From NCBI RefSeq assembly GCF_022965805.1, contig NC_133103.1:45960047-46024046 (forward strand): a stretch of DNA of 64,000 nucleotides, in the 5' to 3' direction. This document shows positions 30,985-43,100 of this stretch, piece by piece (position 1 is the stretch's first letter; each line of letters opens with the position of its first letter). Both the position numbers and the translations under genes were made by a program. The stretch is from Primulina eburnea. Taxonomy: Eukaryota; Streptophyta; Magnoliopsida; Lamiales; Gesneriaceae. The notes below the pieces were generated by a model, which was not told the origin of the DNA, made no database searches, and saw nothing but the letters and a program-made list of their open reading frames with translations.

Positions 30985-33900
30985 ATGTCTGGTTTTGACG
31001 ACGATGCTAGTAGTCATGGCAGCATTGGACGCTGGGGAGACCGCGACGATCGGGAGCGTCGCCGAGAGCATCGAGAACGTCGTCAACACCGTCGTGATGA
31101 GCCTCGGAGTTTTAGTATGCATCGGTTCTTGCAGATGGGGCCGAAACCTCTTTCAGGCGGTGAGACCCCGGATGTTGCGGAGAACTGGCTTGAGAGGATG
31201 GAGAGCTGCTTCAAGACTTTTCAGTGCTCGGCGGAGCAGCAGATTGATACCCTTGATTTCTTGCTGGAGGGTGGTGCGCGTAAGTGGTGGAGGTCTACCT
31301 CTGCACCGATAGTTCAGCAACAGGGTCGAGTTCTTTGGGCCGATTTCCGAGCCGCTTTCATGCTACTTTACTTTCCGCCAGCTCTTCTGCAGACCAAGGC
31401 GATTGAGTTGATCAATCTGAAGCAGGGAAGTTTGTCTGTTGATGAGTATCAGTAGAAGTTCTTTGAGTTGCTTCCATATGTTCCGCATGTCAGTGACAAT
31501 GCTATGGCCAAGTATAACCATTTTCTTCAGGGCCTCAATCAGGAGATTTATGATCGGGTTGTTGTCTGCGATGATCCGACATCGTATGAGGGCCTTGTAA
31601 ATCGTTGTCGCCAGGCTGAGGGCAGTTTGCTGAGAGGTCGAGCCATGCAGTCTGCTCGTCCTACTAGTTCTTTGGGTCCCCGCGCCCAAGCATTCAAGAA
31701 AGCTGGATCTACTTCTTCTTCCTCTGGATCTGGAGGAGTTCACCATTTTGGGAAGAAGAGGGGCCCGTGTCAGCACTGCGGGAAGGATCATCCGACCGAG
31801 CATTGTCGCAAGGTTGCGGGTGCTTGTTACAAGTGCGGTGAGATGGGCCACATGAAGAGAGATTGTCCACAGACGGGCGGAGGATCAGGATCTGGTTCTC
31901 AGGCTTCAGTTCATCAGAGGCCACAGCAAGGACAGTCTACTCAGGGTTCTAACCTTCGACCGCGTACTCAAGGGCAGGTCTTTGCTCTTAACCAGGATCA
32001 GGCGGCTGAGGAGAACGAGAGAGTTATCGCAGGTGTGTTTTTATTATGTGGATTACCTGCTTACGTTCTCATTGATACTGGTGCATCACATTCATTCATA
32101 TCTGCGAGATTTGCTAAGCGTCATAAGTTACCTTTCACTTCTTTGGACGTTGTGGTATCTGTTTCCACGCCGATGGGTCATTCGGTGCTAGCTAAACGTC
32201 TAGTTTTGGGTTGTCTTCTAGAGTTTGAGGGTAATGTTTTAACTGCTAATTTGATGATTCTTGTGATGGAGGATTTTGATTGCATTCTGGGAATAGATGT
32301 GCTGACTGTGTTTAGAGCTACTGTGGACTGTTATCAGAAGTTTGTGCAGTTTCGTCCAGTTGAGGGCGACAGTTGGTTTTTCTATGGAGAGGGAGCGCGA
32401 CCCCCGATGCCTGTGGTTTCTGCTCTGAAAGCCTGTCGTGCTTTAGAGTCGGGCGGGGAAGGCTACCTTATCTATGCTATTGATTCGTCCGCAGATAGTG
32501 TCGGTATCAGTGACATTCCAGTGGTTTGCGATTTTCCGGATGTTTTTCCCGAGGAGATTCCTGGTTTTCCTCCCGTTCGGGAAGTGGATTTCGGCATTGA
32601 TTTAGTGCCAGGCACGGCACCAATCTCTAGAGCTCCTTATCGTTTAGCTCCATCGGAGATGCAAGAATTGAAACAGCAGTTGCAGGATCTTCTTGACAAG
32701 GGGTATATTCGACCCAGTGTGTCCCCGTGGGGAGCACCAGTTCTTTTTGTCAAAAAGAAGGATGGTTCTATGCGGCTCTGCATAGATTATCGGCAGTTGA
32801 ATCGTGCTACGATAAAGAATAAGTATCCGTTGCCACGGATTGATGATTTATTTGATCAACTGCAAGGTACCTCTATGTATTCCAAGATTGATTTAAGGTC
32901 TGGTTATCATCAGCTTCGAGTTCATCAGGGAGATATATCGAAGACTGCATTCAGGACCCGGTATGGGCATTATGAGTTTCTGGTTATGCCTTTTGGGGTG
33001 ACGAATGCACCAGCAGTTTTTATGGATCTGATGAATCGGGTTTTTCGAGAATTCTTGGATAAGTCTGTTGTGGTGTTTATAGATGATATCTTAATCTATT
33101 CACATGATCAGCAAGAACACGCACAACACTTAAGGATTATTTTACAGACACTTCGCGAGAATCAGCTTTATGCGAAGTTGAGTAAATGTGAGTTTTGGAT
33201 TGACAGGGTTGTTTTCCTTGGTCATGTCATTTCTAGCAAGGGAGTTTCAGTTGACCCAAGTAAGGTGGAAGCGGTATTGAACTGGTCGCGTCCGACGACA
33301 GTAGCCGAGATCCGCAGTTTTCTGGGATTGGCTGGGTATTATCGCCGTTTCATTGTCAACTTCTCTCAGATTGCTAAGCCACTCACTCAGCTCACTCGGA
33401 AAGATGTTTCATTTGAATGGACATCAGAGTGCGAAGAGAGTTTCTTGGAACTTCGCAGACGTTTGACATCTGCGCCTGTTTTGGCTTTACCGTCTGGATC
33501 TGGTGGTTTCAGTGTTTACACCGATGCCTCTTTACAGGGACTAGGGTGTGTTCTGATGCAGTATGAGCATGTGATTGCTTATGCGTCGAGACAGTTGAAG
33601 TCTCATGAGGAAAACTATCCTGTTCATGATCTGGAATTAGCAGCGATCGTTTTTGCTTTGAAAATCTGGCGCCATTATCTGTATGGTGAGCGATTTGAGA
33701 TCTTCACTGATCATAAGAGTTTGAAGTATCTGTTCACTCAGGCTAAGTTGAACATGCGTCAGCGTCGTTGGATGGATCTACTCAAAGATTACGATTGTGA
33801 GATCAAGTATCATCCAGGATCTGCGAATCTCACGGCCGATGCTCTTAGTCGCAAGGTGAGGTTATCTGCTCTTCAGACTTGTGCTGTATCTGGGATTATT

Positions 33901-35412
33901 CAGGATTTCTGTTCGATGGGATTCAATTGTAAGCATCGGAAGGGAACAGAGAGTATCCGTATAGCTACTATTTTGTCCGAGCCAGTTTTGTATTCTCGGA
34001 TTAGAGATGCTCAGATGTCTGATTCTAAGATTCAGAAATTAGCTCGGTTGGCTGATGGAGATAATACTTCTGGTTTCCACTATCAGTCCGAGGGTCTTTT
34101 GTGCTTATCTGGTCGTGTTGTTGTACCGGAAGATGACACTTTGAGGGAAGAGATTTTGTCCCAGGCTCATCGTAGCAAGTTGAGTGTTCATCCAGGGAGC
34201 AACAAGATGTATAAGGATTTGAGGACTCGATTTTGGTGGAAAGGTATGAAACGTAATATTTATCAGTATGTCTCCAAGTGCCTTGTCTGTCAGCAGGTGA
34301 AGGCTGAGTATCGACGACCTGGAGGTTTGTTGCAGAATCTTCCTATTCCGGAGTGGAAGTGGGAGCATATCACGATGGACTTCGTGACTCACTTGCCTAT
34401 GTCTGTGGGGAATAGAGATGCTATCTGGGTGGTAGTGGATCGACTTACTAAGTCTGCCCATTTTCTTCCGTATAACAGAGATTTCACTTTCGATCGGATG
34501 GCACGGTTGTACATTCAAGAGATTGTACGGTTTCATGGTGTGCCCGTGAGTATCGTTAGTGACAGAGATCCTCGATTTACATCTAGATTTTGGGGCAGCT
34601 TTCAGCAAGCTTTGGGCACTACCTTGAGTTTGAGTACTGCATATCACCCAGAGACTGACGGTCAGTCAGAGAGGACTATTCGTACTCTTGAGGATATGTT
34701 GAGATCTTGTGTGATGGATTTCGGGCCAGCTTGGCAGGATCATCTGCCGCTGATAGAGTTTGCATACAACAACAGTTTTCATAGGAGTATTGGTATGTCT
34801 CCGTTTGAAGCATTGTATGGTCGACGTTGTCGTACTCCTCTGTTCTGGGAAGAAGTCGGAGAACGACAGGTCGAGGGTCCAGAATTGATTCAGCAGGCCA
34901 TGGACAAAGTTCTTGTGATCAAACAGCGGATTAAGACTGCTCAGGATCGACAAGCAAGTTATGCGAACTCCAAGCGCAGACCTCTTCATTTTGATGCAGG
35001 CGAGAAAGTGTTTCTCAAGGTATCACCTTTTCGGAGGATTCTGAGATTTGGACTCAAGGGTAAGCTATCTCCGAGATTCATTGGTCCTTTTGAGATCTTA
35101 GAATGTGTGGGAGATTTGGCCTATAGATTAGCTTTGCCACCGTATCTGTCTAGTGTTCACAATGTGTTTCATGTGTCCTTGTTGAGACGATACGTAGCGG
35201 ATGAGTCTCATGTTTTGCATCCGACAGAAGTTCAGCTGAATCCGGATTTGTCTTTTGTGGAAAGACCGGTTTCGATCTTAGACCGGAAGGATAAGGTACT
35301 GCGGAATAAGACTATTCCTCTTGTCTTAGTGCAGTGGCAGCGTCGAGGTACTGAAGAAGCTACTTGGGAACTAGAGAGTCGCATGCGGTCAGAGCATCCA
35401 GAGTTGTTCTAG
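30985..35412 (+). CDS. Element B gag-pol polyprotein with one in-frame stop
   Basis: ATG at 30985 ([13 protein letters not shown]) opens gag, with an arginine-rich N-terminus and the gag domain ([15 protein letters not shown]). The frame meets TAG at 31453-31455, where related sequences would have a sense codon (CAG to TAG is one transition). It then runs open to 35412. Downstream are the gag C-half, a CCHC knuckle ([14 protein letters not shown]), protease with intact D-T-G (LIDTGASHS), RT (FIDDIL, about 33076), RNase H (YTDAS), integrase (HPGS..., [25 protein letters not shown]) and a chromodomain-like EEATWE tail. With the stop it would make only a 156-residue gag fragment unless read through. 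Otherwise it appears intact. Confidence 0.9.
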
Positions 35413-35536
35413 TTGTGGTATTTTCAGTAATGATTGTAATTTCAGTTATACTTTCAGTTGTAATTCATTCTTAAGTTGAATGTATTGTTGTTCAGAATTG
35501 TCATTCTTCAGACTCGATTTCGCGGACGAAATCCTT

Positions 35537-35551
35537 TTTAGGGGGGGAGAA
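35537..35551 (+). promoter_or_regulatory. Element B polypurine tract
   Basis: TTTAGGGGGGGAGAA ends directly before the 3' LTR start TGTAGTATCC. Confidence 0.9.
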
Positions 35552-36795
35552 TGTAGTATCCCGATGCCTAATTTGAGTTAATTATTGGATTAAATATATT
35601 TCGGTGGGATCGGAAGGACCGAACAGAGTTCGGATCGTCCGAAGCGGGTTCGGATCGTCCGAAGAGGGTTCGAATCGTCCGAAGACAGGTGGCTGGACAC
35701 GTGGAAGACATGCAGAGTTCGGATCGTCCGATCAGGGTTCGGATCGTCCGAAGACAGGTGTCTGGACACGTGGAAGACATGCAGGGTTCGGATCGTCCGA
35801 TAAGGGTTCGGAAAGTCCGAAGTGTACAGTGGATCGGATCGTCCGAAGTGGATCGGATCGTCCGATCGTTGTCTATAAATAGAGGCGCGAGGCCTCACTT
35901 TTTACTCGCCAATTCCGAGTGTTCCAGAGCGTTTTAGTCGTTTCTGATGGTTTCTAGTCTTTTCCCGAGGTTTAGGCACTAGCGGGGAGCTACTGGTTTT
36001 GTAGCGGAGCTGTGCTCTAGTTGGGAGCTAGCGGCATCAGTGGGCTGACTACGGACGCAGACTTGATTCTAGGACTGATTGCTAGGATCTACTGGTTTGA
36101 GGTACGAAAGTACTATCCGAGATAGCAGGATTGAGTATGCTTTACTATGTGTTGCATGTTTATATGTTGCATTATTATCTGTCATATGGTGCATGGTTTA
36201 TTATGCGGCATTTGCATAATCATGTTGAGCCTGATTATCTTTGAGATAGCCTGTTGAGAGGGTGCTCAGCCCTCGTTTGTTGTGGATGGTTGGACCCCGT
36301 TGGCCGACGGTGGTCAGGTCACCGGTATATCCACAGGTTTATTTTGGTATGGGAGCCACCTCCTGGTGCGACGGCGCAGAGTGCTACATACCTTGACGTC
36401 ATTTACCTGAGCAGTATTTCGTTATACCCAGATCCTGGTATCCAGTACATTTTGCATACATGCATGTCATAGTCTTGTATACTCATGCTTTCGGTGCTGA
36501 GCGTTTTATGCTCACGTCCTCGGTTTATCTCTGTTTTGGACACCCTATTCGATGGGGCAGGTCTCAGGTTGGACGGTCCAGGAGGGAGTGGACAGGGAGC
36601 TGGCAGAGGTTGACCTGTAGTTGTTGGTATTTTGTTTTTGGTATTTAGTTCGATCTGGTTGTTTAAGTATTTTGTACTTACAGATTCGATTGGGTTGTAT
36701 TACTGTTTTTCCGCTGTTTACCTGATTCAATTTTAAATGATAATTTTGCATGCTTAAGTTCTGATTAGTAGGTGATTCTGGAACGGGTCACTACA
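35552..36795 (+). repeat. Element B 3' LTR (1244 bp)
   Basis: Nearly identical to the 5' LTR and of the same length, ending GGTCACTACA before the GGGAT duplication. Hairpin copy at 36498-36514; G-box at 35698-35703 and a second about 70 bases later. Confidence 0.95.
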
Positions 36796-38094
36796 GGGAT
36801 AATCTGGTGTACTATGGGATCGGGCCCCGGCCTGAAGACCCCGTGGACAGATGATCGATGAATTTAGCCAGGCTAGGTCACAGGCCGGTAAATTACTTTC
36901 CCTTTAATCTTTTTTAACTCGTGTTTTTATTTTTCAAAGTACTCTCTTTGATGCAGCAGAGGAAGAAATGATCAAGGCCAGCCTTCAACAGCTGCCAAGA
37001 AAAAGGCCAAGAAAAGGAAAGCCCGGGCAGAGAAGAAAGCCCGGGAGGCTCAAGAGCAAGAAGAACGACGGATTTGGGCAGAGGCTGAAGTTTGAGAAGA
37101 GACTGCTCCCACTAGAGAAGAGACAGCTCCTCTGGTCCGTGAAGAGGACCCGACTCCTCTGAATCATCGAAAGAGGAAGGCTGTGATGGAACCAGTCTTC
37201 GAGACAATTACCGTGGAGGAGGAGCCTGAGATAATGGTCCGATCACACCCTCCTCTCGGTTCATCTACCGGCCTTACTCCACAGGGCGAAGTGCCCCTGG
37301 TCTTGCCCAACATATTTGGCGATGACATAAACACGGATTTAACCAAGGTGGTGCAAGGTCTCCTTCGCCCTGAAGAGATCGAACACCTTAAAGCACTTCA
37401 CCCCAACCAGAAGCTGTATGAGGGTGTTTCTCGGTCTTTCTCTGTAAGTTACTCACCTCCTCCCGCTCTTTTTTTTTGTACCACCAGTCTGACCTTTCCT
37501 TTATTTGCAGGGCCTGGAGATGCTCATATCTGCTTATGAGCAGGTGGCTGGGCAGCCAAGAGAGCGAATCAACAAGCCTCATCCACCCGGGAGATGCATG
37601 ACAAGCTTCAGGGGGAACTGAGCCGGGTGAAGGAGATCCATGAGCATATCCTGGCCTGGGAAAAATCTAGCTGGAAACAACAAGTGGACTTGGCCCAATC
37701 AGAACTAGCCACCGCTCGGTCTGAGTTGGAGTCATCTCGGAAAGAGTTTAATGACGACTCAGAAACTGCTAGGCTAGAAGTACATGCTGCCAAGGAGGAG
37801 GCAGCATCTTCCCGGGCCCGTGCTGAAGAGGTGACTGCTGCTCTGGAGCTTCTGAAGTCTTCTTATGAAGAAAATATGGTTCAGTTTTTGAAGTCCCGGG
37901 AGTTTAAGAAGATGGTGGCTGATAAGGCCTTCATGTATTTTGATCGGGGCTTCAATAGGTGCCTCGATCAATTCCAGGAGGCAAGCCTCGTCCCATCTGA
38001 CCGGGAGGATTTTCCAGATTTAGTCCAGGCTACGGCATCTCTCCCAGATGAAGAGGAAGAGGAAGAAAAAAAACAGGACCCCCAGATAGATTAG
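36796..38094 (+). pseudogene. Antisense ORF of element G, C-terminal part (coiled coil), with candidate introns
   Basis: Continues the antisense ORF after element B: NLVYYGIGPRPEDPVD, then a lysine/arginine-rich segment (about 36968-37160, AKKKAKK/KAREAQEQE-like in one frame), an acidic segment, and a 166-residue coiled-coil end (37594-38094; heptad-like QSELATARSELESSRKEF, then EFKKMVADKAFMYFDRGFN and an acidic tail). Two GT-AG segments with pyrimidine-rich ends look like introns: about 36889-36956 (GTAAATTAC to TTGATGCAG) and 37445-37510 (GTAAGTTACTC to TTATTTGCAG). The architecture (N-terminal PF04195 domain, C-terminal coiled coil) is known from plant Tat antisense ORFs. The product would be nuclear or cytoplasmic; its role is unknown. 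Confidence 0.7.
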
Positions 38095-38300
38095 GATTTT
38101 ATTTTCTTCCCGGGCTTCCGGGCAACTTTGTAAATTTCCTTTTGTTATTTAATGAAATGTTTTTCCTTCCACTCTTTCCTGCCTTTGTTTAGATGAGTAA
38201 TCATTAACAATATTTTCAAATGTTAGAAATGGCTCGAGCTCTTCAAATATCCATACACATTTTTTTAACACTTATACTAAGAACCCTTCAAACATATAAT

Positions 38301-38516
38301 CAGGGCACGAGTCCCCAGGCTTATAGATAACCGGGGTACGGGTCAGGGTACAGGTCCTTGGTCTTGGTAGGTAATCGGGATATGGACCCCGAGCTAGGGT
38401 ACGGGTCCCTAGACTCGGCAGATAACCAGGGTACGGGTCCCCGGGCTAGGTTATGGGTCCCCGGGCTAAGGTACGGGTCCCTGAACTTCGCAGATAACCG
38501 GGATACGAGTCCTCGA
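38301..38516. repeat. Minisatellite in the 3'UTR of element G, left half
   Basis: About four degenerate units of roughly 50 bp built from CAGATAACCGGGGTACGGGT, CCCCGGGCTAGGGTACGGGT and CCCTGGACTTGG. It lies between integrase and the antisense ORF. Element D interrupts it at 38516, and it resumes at 45711. Confidence 0.85.
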
Positions 38517-39864
38517 TATGAAGACCCAAATAAATAGCTACACAAAGCCATGAATTAAAAATCATTCAAACCATACAACCTTTGGCATAGAAGGGGAAGA
38601 CCTAAAGTCCTCATTCAAACCATGCAACCTCTGGCATGGAGAGGAAGACCTAAAGTCACATTGCATGAATTAAAATTCATTCAAACCATGCAACCTTTGG
38701 CATGGAGGAGGAAGGCCTAAAGTCATATTGATGCCTATAAATAGTGGCAAAGGAATGAATGAAAATTACACAAAAACAACATCAAAAGTTCTCTCCTAAA
38801 GTTACAATTTTCGAGTACCAAATATTCAGCACAATTTCAGAAGGTTTTTCTCATAGTTTGATACGTCCAAATCCGATCTCCACCATTCAGAATATACCTA
38901 CATGTGTTTGGAGCAACATATCCAAAATTCATACCGATCCAGCGGTTCATTTATGCGCAAACATTTTTGCAGAGTGACTGGTCGGTGTCAAACTACAACT
39001 TGTTCATTCCAAGATTTTGGAACAATCTTTCAAGTAAGTGAGTTTTTGCTATACTCTTATGTACATTTCCATTTCATAAGTGTACTACTTGATATATATA
39101 TCGACATACTCGTTCTTTGTAAGTATGTCCACATTTGCTTAAAAATACATTATCTATGTTTCTTGAAATTCGATCGGCATGATATATTCGTTCCTATTTG
39201 TTATCAACATTCTTGAATAATTTGTTGTTGGATATTAGTTATAATATTTGAAAGCATGTTTGAAATATTTGGAATGCACTGTAATGATTCGAATTAGAAA
39301 TGGCAAGGAAATTCCGATATTTGATATGTTTTGTTTAAGGCCCTGATGCGGTGGGATATAATAACCGTTCTTTTGGCCTCGCCCCTTAGAGGAGTAACAT
39401 ATAGGAGACTGATCGGTAAATCATGAAAACGAGATGATTTTCAGTGTTATGTTTGTATTTGATTCAACATGCTTATATTGAAATTAGATAACGTATTCGT
39501 ATAATTATAACCTTGATATTTGTCATGCCCGATCGACCCTCATTTACTGAGTATTCCCCAAATACTCACCCCTTACATTCTCACCCCAGATAAGAACGAG
39601 GAACAAATCGAAGATTAAGAACAAGAATATTTTTGGGGATGGTGATGAAGCTAATCCAATTCAAGACAAGTCTTGGCATTCGGTCTTTTAGTTGTTTTAT
39701 CGTGTTTTACGCTTCCACATTTCGCTTTAATCGCATTGTAAAGATAATTATTGATTTATGTTATTGACTGGATTTTGGCTATTTGATGTACTACGTGGCT
39801 TATTATTACACGATTTTAAATTGTTAACAACGCTGATGACACGTCTCGATTTCAGGGCGTTACA
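38517..39864 (+). repeat. Element D 5' LTR
   Basis: Starts (T)ATGAAGACCC, with the TG altered to TA, and ends GGCGTTACA. U3 has three copies of ATTCAAACCATGCAACCTTT plus GGCATGGA...CCTAAAGTC (38563-38730), then TATAAATA at 38736-38743. Hairpin TGAGTATT/AATACTCA at 39548-39568. Confidence 0.85.
38563..38730 (+). promoter_or_regulatory. Triplicated dyad motif upstream of the TATA box in LTR D
   Basis: Three units beginning at 38563, 38612 and 38678 each contain CCATGC (or CCATAC) and, eight bases later, GGCATGG, an inverted pair. The last unit ends six bases before TATAAATA. The 3' LTR has the same arrangement before TATAAATA at 44559-44566. Confidence 0.75.
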
Positions 39865-39870
39865 TTTTAG

Positions 39871-39882
39871 TGGTATCAGAGC
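39871..39882 (+). promoter_or_regulatory. Element D primer binding site (tRNA-iMet)
   Basis: TGGTATCAGAGC follows the 5' LTR after six bases, complementary to initiator methionine tRNA. Confidence 0.85.
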
Positions 39883-40183
39883 CTCCAGGTTTATAATCCG
39901 GGTGGGAGTGTTTGATAGACAAAATTTGGCGAAGTCAAATTTTGGCAAAACACATGCCTTCCTATTGTTTAAATCCTCAAACTCGAGATTTCACAATAGT
40001 TGGATGGCTTATTCTTTCGCATAGAATCTCGAAACTCAATTTCGTCAACTGCTTTCAATCTGTGCGAAATTACCCCTTCTTTCAACTTCTGAAAAATTCC
40101 ACGAAAATTTTGTTCGATCCAAATACTATGCTTATCTGATAGTGTAACTTTGATACCTTTTTTTCATTCGATTTGTCTTGGAA

Positions 40184-43100
40184 ATGGCCACCCCTCATAC
40201 TCGTGCTCAAGCCGCCCTTCACATGCGTCAACTTACAATTGAAAACCAAACACAAGATATGGCAACCCTAAAGACTCAACTCGCTAGAGGAAAACAAGAG
40301 AAATAAGAACTCATGGAGATTTAGAACCTGCTTCAAACTGATATGCAGCGTCTCACCCATCACCTTGATCGAGCAGAGAGACTACTCTCCCTAACACTAC
40401 GTAATCCATCTAATGTGGTACGACTGGTTCCCATAATAGAAAGTTGATAGTAAGGATTGAAACTAAGAAGGATCTTGCTAACCGCTCTAGTCATCAACAT
40501 GAAGACCTTGCTAGCAAGCTAGAACGTTATATCGCCACTCTTTATGACGCTATGGATAGAATGGAAGAAAAAAATAACTATATGCACCTTGTCGTGGAAA
40601 ACGTGGGAAAATAAGAAGAAGTACCCGTAGATGTAGTGGAAAAAGAACAGTGACGATGGAGAGATAATAACGTAGGCTAGACTAGTATTATGGTTATATG
40701 ACACGAAAAGAAATAAGTGTGACATTTCTTCGGGAATGCACAAAGATAAGTTGAATTATATTTTTGGGAATGTATCTATCAGATATAAGTTGACTTATAT
40801 TTTTGGGAATACACCTATCTGATATAAGTTGACTTACATTTTTGGGAATTTGCCTATCGAAGATATGCTTCCGACTTAAGATGAAATGTTTGACTCGAGG
40901 ATAATAAATTATTTATGAGAATATGAGATAAGAATTATATAAGCTTTGATGTTCAGATGTAGAATTTGATTTTTGGTATGTACATTAAATTTGGGATACT
41001 GAGTGCTAAATTTAAATATATAGGATTTTGTAATATCTTATAAACATAAGAAATAATATCTAGTGAGAAATTTATATTAATTTTTTAGGTCATTTCCTTA
41101 TTAAAATAAAGTAAGATATTGATGGGCATTGAGGATGCGTATCATACATAATAAGTTCTGACTCTTCTTACAGTACAAAAAAAAGAAAAATTTGAGGATA
41201 AAGACATTCAACGAAACTTTGTATTAAAGCATTCTAGGCTCATAGTCTTGATTAAAGACATATTTAGTAAAAGAAAAATTGTTTGAGAAATTAATTTCTT
41301 CCGTGCAAGGTTGAAAGAATTTTTAACTAGGTTATAATTATTGAGACTTAAGTCAATAGGATGATAAAGAGTTATGGTCTAAGATTCTATATTGGTTTTA
41401 AGTTTGGAGATAGTAATCGTGATAATTAAGAGAGAATAGAATAAGTATGGATACATATATATTTAGTACCGATTTCATTCAGTGTACTATGAGAATAGAT
41501 TAGTTGGACAAGAATAATGCAATGGTAGATTGTCGATCGGGGTAAGAATGCCAAACTCCAATACAAGAATATATCGTATTTCATGACAAGGATAAGGAAA
41601 ATAAATCCTTCTTTTCTGCTTCTCAGACCTAGAAAGCCATGGGGTATGGCTAAGAAGTCTAACTAGTAATAATGAAAGAAGAAAAAGAAGGAATTGAGTT
41701 CAAAATATTAAATATTCATGTGGTACGAGAGATCCGGAAGCGTTACTTTGAATTATCTCAGACCATGAAGTAGAATTCGAAAGTAGCTTGATAGCTCGTG
41801 CTAGACTAAAATCTAAGGAACCCTAGCAAATGGCTTCAGTTGAAATTAAGGAGCTAAAAGATCGATTCCGAGATTTGTTAGACAAAAACAAATCAAACCA
41901 AGTGCCTCTACTTGAGGAGCTTCAATCTTAGTGGTACAGAAGAATGATGAAGGTACAAAATAGTGTGTCGATATACAAAGAACTTAATAAGATCAAGAAA
42001 AAATTTCATCTTGTAAGAATAGATGACCTTTTTAATCAGTTAAAAGGAGCTAAGATATTTTCAAAGCCCAATCTAAGGTCAGGCTACCACAACTAAAGGT
42101 GAAGGCAGAAGATATTCCTAAAACAGCCTTCAAAACACGGTATGACACTACGAGTTCACGATAATACATTTTGGTCTAACCAATGCTCCAGCAACATTCA
42201 TAGACCTCATTAGTAAAGTGTTCAAGAAAATCCTCGACAAGTTTGTGGTAGTATTTATTGATGACATTCTTGCATATTCAACAAGTGAGGAAAACTGCAA
42301 GGAAGATCTTCATCTTACTATGCAGATGCTCAAAGAAAAATAACTATAAATTTAAGAAATGTGAATTTTGACTAAAAAGCGTCACATTCCTGGGCCATAT
42401 AATATCTGAAATGGGCATATCAGTGGGTCACAAGAAGGTAGAGACAATCATGGACTGGCCTTGACCGAAAATTGGAATAGAAATTCGAAACTTTCTGGGA
42501 CGAGTTGGCTATTAAGGAAATGTGTTGAAGGATTTTCTTCCGCTCACCAAGCTCACTCTGAAAGAACTCTAAATTCAATTAGAGTGAAGAATGTGAGAAG
42601 AGTATTAGATCCTGAAAAAAAAAAACTCGCTTCTACGCCATTATTAGTATTTCCTGAATAAGGCAGGAATCTCACAATTTACAATGATGCATCAAAAGAG
42701 GATTGTGATATGTTAACATTCAAGAAAGGGACAAGTAATTGTCTATGCATCGAGGAAACTTAAACCATGTGAGCAAAATTATCCAACACATGATATTGAA
42801 TTAGCCACAATTATATTTGTGCCAAAGATCCGGAGAATCAACTTCTTTGGTATCAAACGAGATATTAGCGATCACCAAAACCTCAAACAAATGTTCACAC
42901 AAAAGGAATTAAACATGAGGCAAAGACGGTTGATCGAACTATTGAAAGATTATGACACAAGGCTAACAAGATAGCTAATGCGTTAAACCAAAAGTACCAC
43001 ATAGTGTTACGACAAGAAGTGATGTCCGAGGCATACAAGACAAAATTTTCAGTCCACCCAGGCTGTACCAAGATGTACAGAGATTTGAAGAAAAACTTCT

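Larger units (their letters stand above)
29651..36800 (+). mobile_element. Element B: young Ty3/gypsy chromovirus inserted in the antisense ORF of G
   Basis: Spans 29656-36795 with the 5-bp duplication GGGAT at 29651-29655 and 36796-36800. Both LTRs are 1244 bp, with an initiator-Met primer site and a polypurine tract in place. By eye six substitutions and two one-base indels separate the LTRs, so it is recent. The interior has full gag-pol coding broken by one stop codon. Motifs are of the Del/Tekay type, but the LTRs are unrelated to those of A. Confidence 0.95.

Noticed and set aside
37183..37539. 118-residue ORF as a separate host gene
   Set aside because: It is the middle of the antisense ORF of element G and reads into a candidate intron at its end.
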